NCBI GenBank assembly: GCA_000466585.1
Contig: KE993505.1
Span: 5,324-69,323, forward strand
Reading direction: 5' to 3'
Length of the DNA: 64,000 bases
From: Clostridiales bacterium oral taxon 876 str. F0540
Lineage (GTDB): Bacteria; Bacillota; Clostridia; Clostridiales; Clostridiaceae
The notes beneath the pieces are model-generated. The model was not told the DNA's origin and made no database searches. It saw nothing but the letters and a program-made list of their open reading frames with translations. This document shows, piece after piece, positions 51,485-60,626 of the stretch. The stretch's first letter is position 1. Each line of letters begins with the position of its first letter. The position numbers and the translations under genes were made by a program.

Positions 51485-52231
51485 TTAGATAAGAGTAAGT
51501 ACTTCTGGTCCATTATTCAAAATGGCTACAGTGTTTTCGTAATGTGCTGAAAGAGAACCATCCTTAGTTACAACTGTCCATCCATTTGATTGTACGTCAA
51601 CTTCATATTGACCGATGTTTACCATTGGCTCAATTGCTAGAACCATACCATGTCTTAACTTTGGCCCTCTTCCTGGTCTTCCAAAGTTAGGCACTTCTGG
51701 ATCCTCATGCATATCCCTACCAATACCATGGCCTACAAAGTCCCGTACAATTGAAAAATTGAAGTTCTCAACATAAGTTTGTATAGCCGAAGATATATCA
51801 GTAAGTTTATTTCCAACTTTAGCAAATTCTATTCCCTTAAAAAAGCTCTCTCTAGTTACATCAATCAACTTTTGAGCCTCACTAGAAACTTTACCTACAG
51901 GAATAGTTCTAGCTGCGTCACCTTGGTATCCATTTAAAATAGCACCGCAGTCTACGCTGATTATATCTCCCTCTTGTAAAACTCTATTGCCAGGAATTCC
52001 ATGAACAACCTCATTATTGACTGACGCACAAATTGAGGCAGGGAATCCATTATAACCTTTGAATGATGGCTTAGCATTATGTTTTAGTATGAACTCTTCT
52101 GCTATTTTATCTAACTCTTCAGTGGTTATTCCAGGCTTTACTATCTCTTCAAGTTTTGCCAGAGTTTCACCAACGAGTCTTCCAGCATGTCTCATATATT
52201 CTATTTCCATATCATTTTTTATAATTATCAT
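51485..52231 (-). CDS. map: Type I methionine aminopeptidase
   Basis: Removes N-terminal Met from nascent proteins. 248 residues of the pita-bread fold. Metal ligands are in ISVDCGAILNGYQGDAARTI, the His of GHGIGRDMHEDPEVPN, the Glu of LAIEPMVNIG and HYENTVAI. Its ATG overlaps the adk stop codon (ATGA). Standard place after secY-adk. Confidence 0.97.
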   Translation of the reverse strand: MIIIKNDMEIEYMRHAGRLVGETLAKLEEIVKPGITTEELDKIAEEFILKHNAKPSFKGYNGFPASICASVNNEVVHGIPGNRVLQEGDIISVDCGAILNGYQGDAARTIPVGKVSSEAQKLIDVTRESFFKGIEFAKVGNKLTDISSAIQTYVENFNFSIVRDFVGHGIGRDMHEDPEVPNFGRPGRGPKLRHGMVLAIEPMVNIGQYEVDVQSNGWTVVTKDGSLSAHYENTVAILNNGPEVLTLI

Positions 52232-52881
52232 TTATTATCTCTCCCTAGAATATCACAAATATTTTTAAAAACATCGTTTATTGCTTGAGTTCCATCTACT
52301 GCAGAAAGCATCCCTTTTGCATTGTAGTATTTTATCAATGGCTGAGTCTGTTCATCATAGATATTCAACCTGTCTTTAACGGTCTCTTCTTTATCATCTC
52401 TTCTCTGAGAAACGTCGCTACCACATATATCGCATTTACCTTCATGATTCGGAGGGTTAAATTTTATATGATAGCTAGCTCCACAAGAAAGACAAACTCT
52501 TCTTCCACTCATACGTTCAATAATAAAATCTTTTGGAACATCAATAAGTAAAGCAGTATCCAATTTTTCACCTTTATCTTCTAAAAACTCATCCAAAGCT
52601 TCTGCTTGAATAACAGTTCTTGGAAACCCATCAAGTAAAAATCCGATCTTGCAATCATCTTGCATTAATCTCTCTTTAACTATGCTAATAGTTAATTCAT
52701 CAGATACAAGCTCTCCTTTGTCGATGCTTTTCTTTGCCTCTATTCCTAGTGGAGTCCTTTGGGAAATGTGATTCCTAAAGATATCACCTGTAGATATATG
52801 AGGTATGGAAAATTTATTGCAAATTGACTTAGCTTGAGTTCCCTTACCAGCTCCAGGAGGGCCTAATAAAACAATTTTCAA
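52228..52881 (-). CDS. adk: Adenylate kinase (zinc lid form)
   Basis: Interconverts ATP + AMP and 2 ADP. I take TTG 52881 as start, giving MKIVLLGPPGAGKGTQAK and 217 residues, with GGAG nine bases upstream. P-loop GPPGAGKGT; the LID carries two Cys pairs, CLSCGASYHIKF and CDICG, for zinc, as in Gram-positive enzymes. Between secY and map. Confidence 0.97.
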   Translation of the reverse strand: MKIVLLGPPGAGKGTQAKSICNKFSIPHISTGDIFRNHISQRTPLGIEAKKSIDKGELVSDELTISIVKERLMQDDCKIGFLLDGFPRTVIQAEALDEFLEDKGEKLDTALLIDVPKDFIIERMSGRRVCLSCGASYHIKFNPPNHEGKCDICGSDVSQRRDDKEETVKDRLNIYDEQTQPLIKYYNAKGMLSAVDGTQAINDVFKNICDILGRDNK

Positions 52882-52900
52882 CAGCACCATCTCCAATTTA

Positions 52901-54178
52901 TTATTTTAAAAATCCTTGGTAATGACGCATTACTAATTGTGATTCCATTTGTCTTAATGTATCTAGAGCAACCCCTACTACAATTAGTAGACTTGTTCCT
53001 CCAAACTGTATCCCTTTGAACCCAGTATAGCCTTCAAGTATTACAGGGAACACTGCTATTATGCCAGCAAAAATTCCACCAATTATTGAAACCTTAGATA
53101 AAACTTTTTCTATGTGCTTTGCTGTTTGATCACCAGGTCTTATTCCAGGTATAAATCCAGAAGACTTATGCATGTTTTCTGACATTTCATCTGGTTTAAA
53201 GGTAATCTGAGTATAGAACCATGCAAAGAATAGTATTAGTATAAAAAATACTAACGCATATTGCCAAGAATTTCTTCTGAATGGGCTGTATATACTACTT
53301 GTGATTGCCTTAAACACAGGAGAATTAGGCCAAAATTGAGCAATAGTTTCTGGAAATGCCATAACTGATGATGCAAATATTATAGCAATAACGCCTGAAC
53401 TATTCATATTTATTGGAATATGAGTAGTTTGGCCTCTAAAAGTTTTATTTCCTACTGTTTTCCCAGCATATTGAACTGGTATTCTTCTTTCTGCCAAACT
53501 CATTACAACTACTGCAACTAATAGTGCTGCAACTACTGCTATAAATATTATAACCTCTACAAAATTAACTGTTTCAGCGCTTTGGAGTCCCGCAATTTGA
53601 TAACCTGTGAATGGAAGTCTCGAAATAATATTAACAAATATTAATAGTGAAATACCATTTCCAAGTCCTTTTACTGTTATTTGATCACCCAACCACATTA
53701 AGAAAATGGATGATGTAGTAACAGTAAGCATTATAAGAAATATACTTAATTTTGATGTATCTTTGAGTGCACCAAAATTATTTATTATAACATAGGTAGT
53801 AAAAGATTGTAATATAGCAAAACCAACAGCAGAATACCTTGTTATATTTTGTATTTTCTTCCTTCCATCTTCTCCTTCTTTAGACAACTGCTCTAAAGAA
53901 GGAATTGCTACCGTTAATAATTGAATAACTATTGACGCATTAATATAGGGTACTACACCCATAGCAAATATATTAAATTTACTAAATGCTCCCCCTGATA
54001 TTAAATCGTAGAAACCCATTAAGGTACCTGATGTAGCAATATTTTGTAACTGATTAGTATCAACTCCAGGAACGACAATATGGTTTCCTATCCTGTAAAT
54101 TGCTACTAAAAAAAGCGTGAATAATAATCTTTTCCTTAATTCGGGAGTTCTCCATGCATTACGTAGGGTTGATAACAT
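52901..54178 (-). CDS. secY: Protein translocase subunit SecY
   Basis: The ten-helix channel of the Sec translocon in the membrane. 425 residues. It begins RNAWRTPELRKRLLFTL. GVVPYINASIVIQLL is the conserved TM2 motif; PGIRPGDQTAKHIEKVLSK the cytosolic loop near SecA. It directly abuts the end of rplO, in the spc operon. Confidence 0.98.
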   Translation of the reverse strand: MLSTLRNAWRTPELRKRLLFTLFLVAIYRIGNHIVVPGVDTNQLQNIATSGTLMGFYDLISGGAFSKFNIFAMGVVPYINASIVIQLLTVAIPSLEQLSKEGEDGRKKIQNITRYSAVGFAILQSFTTYVIINNFGALKDTSKLSIFLIMLTVTTSSIFLMWLGDQITVKGLGNGISLLIFVNIISRLPFTGYQIAGLQSAETVNFVEVIIFIAVVAALLVAVVVMSLAERRIPVQYAGKTVGNKTFRGQTTHIPINMNSSGVIAIIFASSVMAFPETIAQFWPNSPVFKAITSSIYSPFRRNSWQYALVFFILILFFAWFYTQITFKPDEMSENMHKSSGFIPGIRPGDQTAKHIEKVLSKVSIIGGIFAGIIAVFPVILEGYTGFKGIQFGGTSLLIVVGVALDTLRQMESQLVMRHYQGFLK

Positions 54179-54619
54179 TTATACCACCTCAACTTTTCCC
54201 CCAGCCGCTTGAATTTTTTCAGCTGCAGTTTTTGAAAATTTTGATGCTTTAACTGTCAAGCTTTTTTGTATGTCACCGTTTCCTAATATTTTAACACCAT
54301 CATATAATTTGCTTACTACTCTTGTTTCAAGTAATAATTCTGGTGTTACAACAGTGCCATCTTCGAATATATTTAATCTATCTACGTTTATTGTAGCATA
54401 TTCTTTAGCAAATATGTTAGTAAAACCTCTCTTTGGAAGTCTTCTGTAAAGAGGCATTTGTCCTCCTTCAAATCCAGGTCTTACTCCGCCGCCAGATCTA
54501 GCCCATTGTCCTTTTTCACCTTTACCAGCGTTTCTTCCAAGTCCGGAACCAGTACCTCTACCTACTCTTTTAGGTCTCTTTTTAGAACCTTCTGCAGGTT
54601 TCAAGTCATGAAGTCTCAT
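54179..54619 (-). CDS. rplO: 50S ribosomal protein L15
   Basis: 146 residues. Gly/Arg-rich N-terminus RPKRVGRGTGSGLGRNAGKG and the RPGFEGGQMPLYRRLPKRGF core are characteristic. Late-assembly large-subunit protein, immediately before secY. Confidence 0.98.
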   Translation of the reverse strand: MRLHDLKPAEGSKKRPKRVGRGTGSGLGRNAGKGEKGQWARSGGGVRPGFEGGQMPLYRRLPKRGFTNIFAKEYATINVDRLNIFEDGTVVTPELLLETRVVSKLYDGVKILGNGDIQKSLTVKASKFSKTAAEKIQAAGGKVEVV

Positions 54620-54646
54620 TAATTACACCTCCTCAACTATTAACAA

Positions 54647-54826
54647 TTATACTTCTTTTACTTCTAAAAGATAGTTTATTTTATTTATCATACCTCTTAT
54701 CTGAGGAGTATCCTCTTTTTCAACGCTCTTTCCGATTGTTTTTAATCCAAGAGCTTTAGCAGTAGCTATATGACTGTCTAATCTTCCAATTAAACTCTTT
54801 TTTAAAGTTATTTGTAGCTTAGCCAT
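54647..54826 (-). CDS. rpmD: 50S ribosomal protein L30
   Basis: 59 residues from ATG 54826 (MAKLQITLKKSLIG), nine bases after GGAGGG. Central KTIGKSVEKEDTPQIRGM is typical. A small large-subunit protein between rpsE and rplO. Confidence 0.97.
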   Translation of the reverse strand: MAKLQITLKKSLIGRLDSHIATAKALGLKTIGKSVEKEDTPQIRGMINKINYLLEVKEV

Positions 54827-54838
54827 GGTCAATCCCTC

Positions 54839-55336
54839 CTAACCTAGAATCTCTTCAACGGTTTTGCCTCTTAATTTAGCTATATCTTCAGCTGTTCTTA
54901 AGGAAGCTAATCCGTTTATTGTAGCATTAACCATGTTTCTTGGGTTGTTTGAACCAAGAGACTTAGCTCTAACGTCCTTTAATCCTGCAAGCTCAAGTAC
55001 TGCTCTAGCTGGACCTCCAGCTATAACTCCTGTACCTTCTGCAGCTGGCATTATTAAAACTTTACCTTTTCCAAACTCTCCTACAATTTCATGAGGAACA
55101 GTAGTTCCAACTATAGGACAATTAACAAGATTCTTCTTAGCATCTTCAATTCCTTTTCTTATTGCTTCAGGAATTTCTATAGATTTTCCAATTCCTACTC
55201 CAACGTGGCCGTTTTCATCTCCAACTACTACAAGAGCACTGAATCTGAAGTTTCTACCACCCTTAACAACCTTAGCAACTCTATTTATAAAAACAACTTT
55301 TTCTTTTAGCTCTAGTGTGCTAGGATCTATTCTCAT
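54839..55336 (-). CDS. rpsE: 30S ribosomal protein S5
   Basis: 165 residues. Double-stranded-RNA-binding-like N-domain ELKEKVVFINRVAKVVKGGRNF and C-domain GKGKVLIMPAAEGTGVIAGG. Lies at the mRNA entry site and affects decoding fidelity. Confidence 0.98.
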   Translation of the reverse strand: MRIDPSTLELKEKVVFINRVAKVVKGGRNFRFSALVVVGDENGHVGVGIGKSIEIPEAIRKGIEDAKKNLVNCPIVGTTVPHEIVGEFGKGKVLIMPAAEGTGVIAGGPARAVLELAGLKDVRAKSLGSNNPRNMVNATINGLASLRTAEDIAKLRGKTVEEILG

Positions 55337-55352
55337 TGATTTCCCTCCTTTT

Positions 55353-55712
55353 TTAGAATTCTAGTCCTGCTTCTCTTGCGCCTTCAGCAAGTTCTTGTAT
55401 TCTTCCGTGATAAATGTATCCGCCTCTGTCAAATACAACAGACTTAATTCCCTTTTCTATTGCTCTTTGAGCTACTAATTTTCCAACTTCTTTAGCAGCT
55501 TCCTTATTACTACCTACTCCATTAAAATCTTTATCTAAAGTTGAAGCAGATACTAATGTTATTTGAGCAACATCATCAATTATTTGAGCATATATATTTT
55601 TCTCGCTTCTGTATACTGATAATCTTGGTCTTTCAGCAGTACCGGAAACTTTCTTACGAATTCTTAAGTGACGTCTTACTCTTGATTGTTGTCTATCATC
55701 CTTATTAATCAT
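55353..55712 (-). CDS. rplR: 50S ribosomal protein L18
   Basis: 119 residues from ATG 55712 (MINKDDRQQSRVRRHLRIRK), after GGAGTGA. C-terminus FDRGGYIYHGRIQELAEGAR binds 5S rRNA. Between rplF and rpsE. Confidence 0.97.
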   Translation of the reverse strand: MINKDDRQQSRVRRHLRIRKKVSGTAERPRLSVYRSEKNIYAQIIDDVAQITLVSASTLDKDFNGVGSNKEAAKEVGKLVAQRAIEKGIKSVVFDRGGYIYHGRIQELAEGAREAGLEF

Positions 55713-55783
55713 GAAGTTCACTCCTTTCTATGTTGGTCAATACTCTAAAATTATTTTATACGCATTGACCTGTTGTAAACTAA

Positions 55784-56326
55784 CTATTTCTTACCAGTCT
55801 TACCTTCTTTACGTCTGATAACTTCATTATCATACTTAATACCCTTGCCTTTATATGGCTCTGGCTTTCTCCATGTTCTTATATCAGCAGCTACTGCCCC
55901 TACTAATTCTTTATCGATTCCTTTAACAATAACTCTTGTTGGAGCAGGAGTTTCAAAATCGATACCTGCAACAGCTTCTATTTCAACTGGATGTGAATAA
56001 CCAAGGCTCATAACTAATTTCTTACCTTGAAGTGTTGCTCTATAACCAACACCAACAAGTTCTAGTGTTTTTTGATATCCTTGGCTTACACCTGTTACCA
56101 TATTATTTATTAAGGCTCTAGTCAATCCATGAAGAGCTCTTTGTTCTTTTTCATCATTATTTCTTGTAACAATAACTGCAGTATCTTCTACAGCTATGTT
56201 AATCTTCTTGCTCATTTCTTTTACAAGTTGACCTTTTGGTCCCTTAACAGTAACAACATTATCTGGAGTTACTGTAACTGTTACACCATTTGGTATAGCA
56301 ACTGGAAGTCTTCCTATTCTTGACAT
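55784..56326 (-). CDS. rplF: 50S ribosomal protein L6
   Basis: 180 residues with two L6 domains. Starts MSRIGRLPVAIPNGVTVTV and ends PYKGKGIKYDNEVIRRKEG. Sits near the factor-binding region of the large subunit. Confidence 0.98.
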   Translation of the reverse strand: MSRIGRLPVAIPNGVTVTVTPDNVVTVKGPKGQLVKEMSKKINIAVEDTAVIVTRNNDEKEQRALHGLTRALINNMVTGVSQGYQKTLELVGVGYRATLQGKKLVMSLGYSHPVEIEAVAGIDFETPAPTRVIVKGIDKELVGAVAADIRTWRKPEPYKGKGIKYDNEVIRRKEGKTGKK

Positions 56327-56347
56327 CTATTACACCTCCTCTGTTAA

Positions 56348-56746
56348 TTACCAGATGTAGCAAATAACTTCTCCACCTAGTCCTAATTTTCTTGCTTCTC
56401 TATCTGTTACAATTCCTTTTGAAGTTGATATAACTGCAACTCCTAAACCATTAAGTACCTTTGGAATTTCTTCCTTTCTGCAGTAAACTCTAAGTCCTGG
56501 TTTAGAAATTCTTCTAATTCCTGTTATAACTCTTTGCTTATTAGCACCATATCTCATGGATAATCTTAACATAGGTACGGAACCATCATTGTATTCCTCT
56601 ATGTTCTTAAGATATCCCTCTTGTAGCATTATATTTGCAACTGCCTTCTTTATATTTGAAGACGGTACTTCTACTATTTCGTGTCTAACCACATTAGCAT
56701 TTCTTATACGGGTTAGTAAATCTGCAATAGGATCTGTCATTGCCAT
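56348..56746 (-). CDS. rpsH: 30S ribosomal protein S8
   Basis: 132 residues from ATG 56746 (MAMTDPIADLLTRIRNAN), nine bases after GGAGG. A 24-base longer frame lacks a site. C-terminal STSKGIVTDREARKLGLGGE binds the central domain of 16S rRNA. Confidence 0.97.
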   Translation of the reverse strand: MAMTDPIADLLTRIRNANVVRHEIVEVPSSNIKKAVANIMLQEGYLKNIEEYNDGSVPMLRLSMRYGANKQRVITGIRRISKPGLRVYCRKEEIPKVLNGLGVAVISTSKGIVTDREARKLGLGGEVICYIW

Positions 56747-56779
56747 TGATTTGTGCCTCCTTTCATTCAATAGGTAATA

Positions 56780-56965
56780 TTACCAACTTGCTTTTCTGCA
56801 TCCAGGTATTTCGCCTTTGTAAGCAAGTTCTCTAAAACAAATACGGCATATACCAAATTTTCTAAGTACTGCATGTGGTCTTCCACATATTCTGCATCTT
56901 GTATAAGCTCTAGTTGAAAACTTTGGTTCTTTGTTCCACTTTTCTATTAATGCCTTACGTGCCAC
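56780..56965 (-). CDS. rpsZ: 30S ribosomal protein S14, zinc form
   Basis: 61 residues, the short zinc-binding type. Cys24, Cys27, Cys40 and Cys43 (CRICGRPHAVLRKFGICRIC) hold the metal. The zinc-free long S14 is not in the window. Confidence 0.97.
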   Translation of the reverse strand: MARKALIEKWNKEPKFSTRAYTRCRICGRPHAVLRKFGICRICFRELAYKGEIPGCRKASW

Positions 56966-56981
56966 GTTTTTCCCTCCTTAA

Positions 56982-57524
56982 TTACTGAGCAAATGGCATA
57001 CCAAGGAATCTTAATAGTTCTCTTGCTTCCTCGTCTGTCTTTGCAGTAGTAACGAATATTATATCCATACCTCTAACTTTATCAATTTTATCATACTCAA
57101 CTTCTGGGAAAATTAACTGCTCTTTTATTCCTAAGGAGTAGTTACCTCTTCCATCGAATGACTTATCTGATATTCCTCTGAAGTCTCTAACTCTTGGTAA
57201 TGCAACATTCATTAGCTTATCAGCAAATTCAAACATTCTGCTCTTTCTAAGAGTAACTTTGCAGCCTATTGGCATATTTTGTCTTATTTTAAAGTTAGCT
57301 ATTGACTTCTTAGCTCTTGTTACAATAGCCTTTTGTCCAGTGATAAGTTGTAGATCTGCCACAGCTGATTCTAAAACTTTAGGATTGTCTTTAGCTTCAC
57401 CAACACCCATGTTTACAACAACTTTATCAAGTTTTGGTACTTCCATTATATTTTTGTATCCAAACTTTTCCATTAAAGCTGGAACAACTTCTTTTTCATA
57501 TTTTTCTTGTAGTCTTGGAACCAT
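56982..57524 (-). CDS. rplE: 50S ribosomal protein L5
   Basis: 180 residues. VPRLQEKYEKEVVPALMEKF start and C-terminal RGMDIIFVTTAKTDEEAREL. Binds 5S rRNA and contacts P-site tRNA at the bridge between subunits. Confidence 0.98.
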   Translation of the reverse strand: MVPRLQEKYEKEVVPALMEKFGYKNIMEVPKLDKVVVNMGVGEAKDNPKVLESAVADLQLITGQKAIVTRAKKSIANFKIRQNMPIGCKVTLRKSRMFEFADKLMNVALPRVRDFRGISDKSFDGRGNYSLGIKEQLIFPEVEYDKIDKVRGMDIIFVTTAKTDEEARELLRFLGMPFAQ

Positions 57525-57546
57525 TAGTTAAACCTCCTTTCAAACG

Positions 57547-57873
57547 TTAAAATGTTTCTCCGCACTTCTTACATACTCTAACTTTAGTTCCGTCATCAAG
57601 TATCTTATGGCTTATTCTAGTTACGTTTTTGCAATTATTGCAGTATAACATAACTTTAGAACTAAATATAGGTGCTTCTTTTTTAACTATTCCGCCTTGC
57701 ATATTTGCTTTATTTGGCTTAGTATGTCTGCTTACAACGTTAATACCCTTAACAACAACTTTACCAGTCTTAGGCATAACAGCTAAAACTTCACCAACTT
57801 TTCCCTTATCTTTACCTGATATAACCATAACAGTGTCTTTTTTTCTTACATGCACTTTAATATTTTCCATCAT
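57547..57873 (-). CDS. rplX: 50S ribosomal protein L24
   Basis: About 108 residues. KOW motif in DTVMVISGKDKGKVGEVL; first assembly proteins of the large subunit. Start is either ATG 57873 or the adjacent ATG 57870 (MENIKVHVRKKD), both served by GGGAGG. The C-terminal CNNCKNVTRISHK and CKKCGETF Cys pairs suggest a zinc site. Confidence 0.96.
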   Translation of the reverse strand: MMENIKVHVRKKDTVMVISGKDKGKVGEVLAVMPKTGKVVVKGINVVSRHTKPNKANMQGGIVKKEAPIFSSKVMLYCNNCKNVTRISHKILDDGTKVRVCKKCGETF

Positions 57874-57888
57874 AGCCACCTCCCTGTC

Positions 57889-58257
57889 TTATAGAACTTC
57901 TGGTGCTAATGATAATATCTTATTGTATTCCTTATCTCTTAGCTCCCTAGCCACTGGTCCAAAGATACGAGTTCCCTTAGGCTGTTTATCTTCCTTTATT
58001 ACAACTGCTGCATTTTCGTCAAACTTTATATATGATCCATCAGCTCTTCTTAGTCCTTTTACAGATCTAACAATAACTGCCTTAACTACATCACCCTTTT
58101 TAACAACTCCGCCTGGTGTTGCACTTTTAACGCTAGCAACTATTACATCACCAATGTTTCCATATTTTCTCTTGGAACCACCTAAAACTCTGATACACAT
58201 AATTTCCTTAGCACCAGTGTTATCAGCTACTTTTAGCATTGTTTGTTGCTGTATCAT
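57889..58257 (-). CDS. rplN: 50S ribosomal protein L14
   Basis: 122 residues, beta-barrel. MIQQQTMLKVADNTGAKEIM start; C-terminal ARELRDKEYNKILSLAPEVL. Forms bridges with 16S rRNA. Between rpsQ and rplX. Confidence 0.98.
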   Translation of the reverse strand: MIQQQTMLKVADNTGAKEIMCIRVLGGSKRKYGNIGDVIVASVKSATPGGVVKKGDVVKAVIVRSVKGLRRADGSYIKFDENAAVVIKEDKQPKGTRIFGPVARELRDKEYNKILSLAPEVL

Positions 58258-58285
58258 GTAAATAACCTCCTTTCAGTATTAAAGC

Positions 58286-58540
58286 TTATTTAGCTTTCTC
58301 AACTATCTCAACAAGTCTCCATCTTTTATCTTTAGATAATGGTCTTGTTTCCATTATTAAAACTCTATCATTCATTTTAGCTTCATTATTTTCATCATGA
58401 GCCTTGAATTTTGTTGTTCTGTTCATTGTTTTACCATACAATGGATGGCGAACCTTTGTTTCAACAGCTACAACTATTGTCTTATCCATTTTATCAGATA
58501 CAACTTTACCTATTCTTGTTTTTCTATTTGTTCTTTCCAC
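58286..58540 (-). CDS. rpsQ: 30S ribosomal protein S17
   Basis: 84 residues with a GTG start at 58540, nine bases after GGAGGAG. OB-fold with RKTRIGKVVSDKMDKTIVVA. Early binder of 16S rRNA helix 11. Confidence 0.97.
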   Translation of the reverse strand: MERTNRKTRIGKVVSDKMDKTIVVAVETKVRHPLYGKTMNRTTKFKAHDENNEAKMNDRVLIMETRPLSKDKRWRLVEIVEKAK

Positions 58541-58565
58541 TTGGACGCTCCTCCTTCCGGCATTA

Positions 58566-58775
58566 CTACTTTACTGCCCTTAACTCAGCTTCCCTAAGGA
58601 TGGTCTTAATTTGGGCTATAGATTTCTTTACTTCTCTAATTCTCATTGGATTTTCAAGTTGACCAGTAGCTAACTGGAATCTTAAGTTGAATAATTCACC
58701 TTTTAAGCTATTTAATTTATCTGTTAAATCTTGAGGAGTACTTTCTCTTAAATCTCTTAAATCATTAGCCTTCAT
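58566..58775 (-). CDS. rpmC: 50S ribosomal protein L29
   Basis: 69 residues from ATG 58775 (MKANDLRDLRESTPQDLTDK). Helical hairpin; LFNLRFQLATGQLENPMRI is the family core. At the tunnel exit near the SRP site. Start overlaps the end of rplP by 11 bases. Confidence 0.97.
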   Translation of the reverse strand: MKANDLRDLRESTPQDLTDKLNSLKGELFNLRFQLATGQLENPMRIREVKKSIAQIKTILREAELRAVK

Positions 58776-59208
58776 TAATCTCACCACCCATTTCCTCAAA
58801 ATCTCTTCTTGTAACAAACTTAGTTGCTACTGGAAGTTTGTGTGATGCTAGTCTCATTGCTTCTCTAGCAACCTCTTCTGGAACTCCTGATAATTCGAAC
58901 AATACTCTACCTGGCTTAACAACTGCTACCCAGAACTCTGGTGAACCTTTACCAGATCCCATACGTGTTTCAGCAGGTTTTTCAGTTACTGGCTTATCTG
59001 GGAAAATCTTTATCCAAAGTTTTCCTCCTCTTTTTACGTGTCTATTTATCGCAATTCTCGCTGATTCTATTTGATTACTTGTAATCCATCCTGGTTCAGT
59101 TGCTTGAATAGCGTAATCTCCATAAGCAATAAAATTACCTCTTGTAGCTTTACCTCTCATGTTGCCACGTTGAACCTTACGATGTTTAACTCTTTTAGGC
59201 ATTAACAT
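58765..59208 (-). CDS. rplP: 50S ribosomal protein L16
   Basis: 147 residues. The MLMPKRVKHRKVQRGNMRG start has AAGGAGG eight bases upstream of ATG 59208; the Met at codon 3 is an alternative start. Near the A-site tRNA elbow. GSGKGSPEFWVAVVKPGR is typical. Confidence 0.97.
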   Translation of the reverse strand: MLMPKRVKHRKVQRGNMRGKATRGNFIAYGDYAIQATEPGWITSNQIESARIAINRHVKRGGKLWIKIFPDKPVTEKPAETRMGSGKGSPEFWVAVVKPGRVLFELSGVPEEVAREAMRLASHKLPVATKFVTRRDFEEMGGEINEG

Positions 59209-59225
59209 AGCGAAATCCTCCTTCC

Positions 59226-59891
59226 TTATGCGTTTACTTCTTCCTTGTTAACTTTCTTTACTGGAAGAACTTCTCCTTTATAAACCCAAACCTTAACTCC
59301 GATCTTTCCATAAGTAGTATCTGCTTCAGCAAATCCATAATCTATATCAGCTCTTAATGTTTGTAGTGGAATTGTTCCTTCATGGTATCTTTCAGATCTT
59401 GCGATTTCAGCACCACCAAGTCTTCCTGAACACTCAGTCTTAACCCCTTTAACGCCTTGTTTCATAGCTCTTTGAATAGTTTGTTTCATAGCTCTTCTGA
59501 AAGCTATTCTCTTCTCTAATTGTTGAGCTATATTTTCAGCCATTAATTGAGCATTGGTTTCTGAATTTTTAACTTCTACGATATTGATAAGTACTGTCTT
59601 ATCTCCAACCATTTTAGCTATTTCTTTTTTTAGTGCCTCAATTCCTGATCCACCTTTTCCAATTACGATACCAGGTTTTGCAGTAAATATATTTAATTTA
59701 ACTCTTTTTGCGGCTCTTTCTATTTCAATTTTTGAAATACCAGATTGATATAATCTTCTTTTAACAAATTCTCTTACTTTATTATCTTCTATAAGATTAT
59801 CAGCAAAATTCTTGTTATCTGCAAACCACTTTGCATCCCAATCTTTGATTACACCAACTCTTAAGCCGTGTGGATGTACTTTTTGTCCCAC
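59226..59891 (-). CDS. rpsC: 30S ribosomal protein S3
   Basis: 221 residues. KH domain with GIVIGKGGSGIEALKKEIAK; MGQKVHPHGLRVGVIKDWDA start. Forms the mRNA entry channel with S4 and S5. Confidence 0.98.
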   Translation of the reverse strand: MGQKVHPHGLRVGVIKDWDAKWFADNKNFADNLIEDNKVREFVKRRLYQSGISKIEIERAAKRVKLNIFTAKPGIVIGKGGSGIEALKKEIAKMVGDKTVLINIVEVKNSETNAQLMAENIAQQLEKRIAFRRAMKQTIQRAMKQGVKGVKTECSGRLGGAEIARSERYHEGTIPLQTLRADIDYGFAEADTTYGKIGVKVWVYKGEVLPVKKVNKEEVNA

Positions 59892-59907
59892 TATATATCC
59901 CTCCTTC

Positions 59908-60243
59908 TTAAGCTCTTTCCTTAACTACTAGAGTAATATGACTTGTTCTCTTCTTTATGCTAAATGCTCTTCCTTGAGCATGTGGTCTAAATCTCTTTAA
60001 TGTTGGACCTTGACCTACGTGTGCTTCAGCAACGTATAACCTACTTGCATCTAAATTTAAATTATTTTCTGCATTTGCAACAGCTGATTTTAATAGTTTA
60101 TTAACTACTACAGCTGCATCCTTTGGGGTATATTGTAATACAGCAAAAGCTTCATTAACGTTCTTATTTCTTATTAAATCAAGAACTATTCCAACTTTCA
60201 TTGGGGACATTCTTATATATCTTGCTATAGCTTTAGCTTCCAT
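59908..60243 (-). CDS. rplV: 50S ribosomal protein L22
   Basis: 111 residues. AKAIARYIRMSPMKVGIVLD start; the tunnel-lining hairpin lies in RLYVAEAHVGQGPTLKRFRP. Mutations in that hairpin give macrolide resistance in other bacteria. Confidence 0.98.
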   Translation of the reverse strand: MEAKAIARYIRMSPMKVGIVLDLIRNKNVNEAFAVLQYTPKDAAVVVNKLLKSAVANAENNLNLDASRLYVAEAHVGQGPTLKRFRPHAQGRAFSIKKRTSHITLVVKERA

Positions 60244-60267
60244 TGTTAGCTACCTCCTTCCCAAAAC

Positions 60268-60552
60268 TTATCTTAAACCTGACTTCTTTTCTGTTTTGTC
60301 TACATGACCTCTGTAAGTTCTAGTTAATACAAACTCTCCAAGCTTATGTCCTACCATATCCTCTGATATGTAAACAGGAACGTGCTTTCTGCCGTCATGT
60401 ACTGCTATAGTATGACCTATCATTTGTGGAAATATAGTTGAACTTCTAGACCAAGTCTTTATAACTTTCTTTTCTCCTGCCTTGTTCATTTCGTTTATTT
60501 TCTTTAATAAACCTTCGTGAACGAAAGGTCCTTTTTTAACTGATCTGCTCAC
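60268..60552 (-). CDS. rpsS: 30S ribosomal protein S19
   Basis: 94 residues. SRSVKKGPFVHEGLLKKINE start; WSRSSTIFPQMIGHTIAVHD core. Head protein bound next to S13. Confidence 0.98.
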   Translation of the reverse strand: MSRSVKKGPFVHEGLLKKINEMNKAGEKKVIKTWSRSSTIFPQMIGHTIAVHDGRKHVPVYISEDMVGHKLGEFVLTRTYRGHVDKTEKKSGLR

Positions 60553-60626
60553 GGATTTTGCCTCCCTTCATACTACCTAATTATTTGTAACAATAAATTA
60601 GGAAGAGAATCAAAATTCTCTCCTAA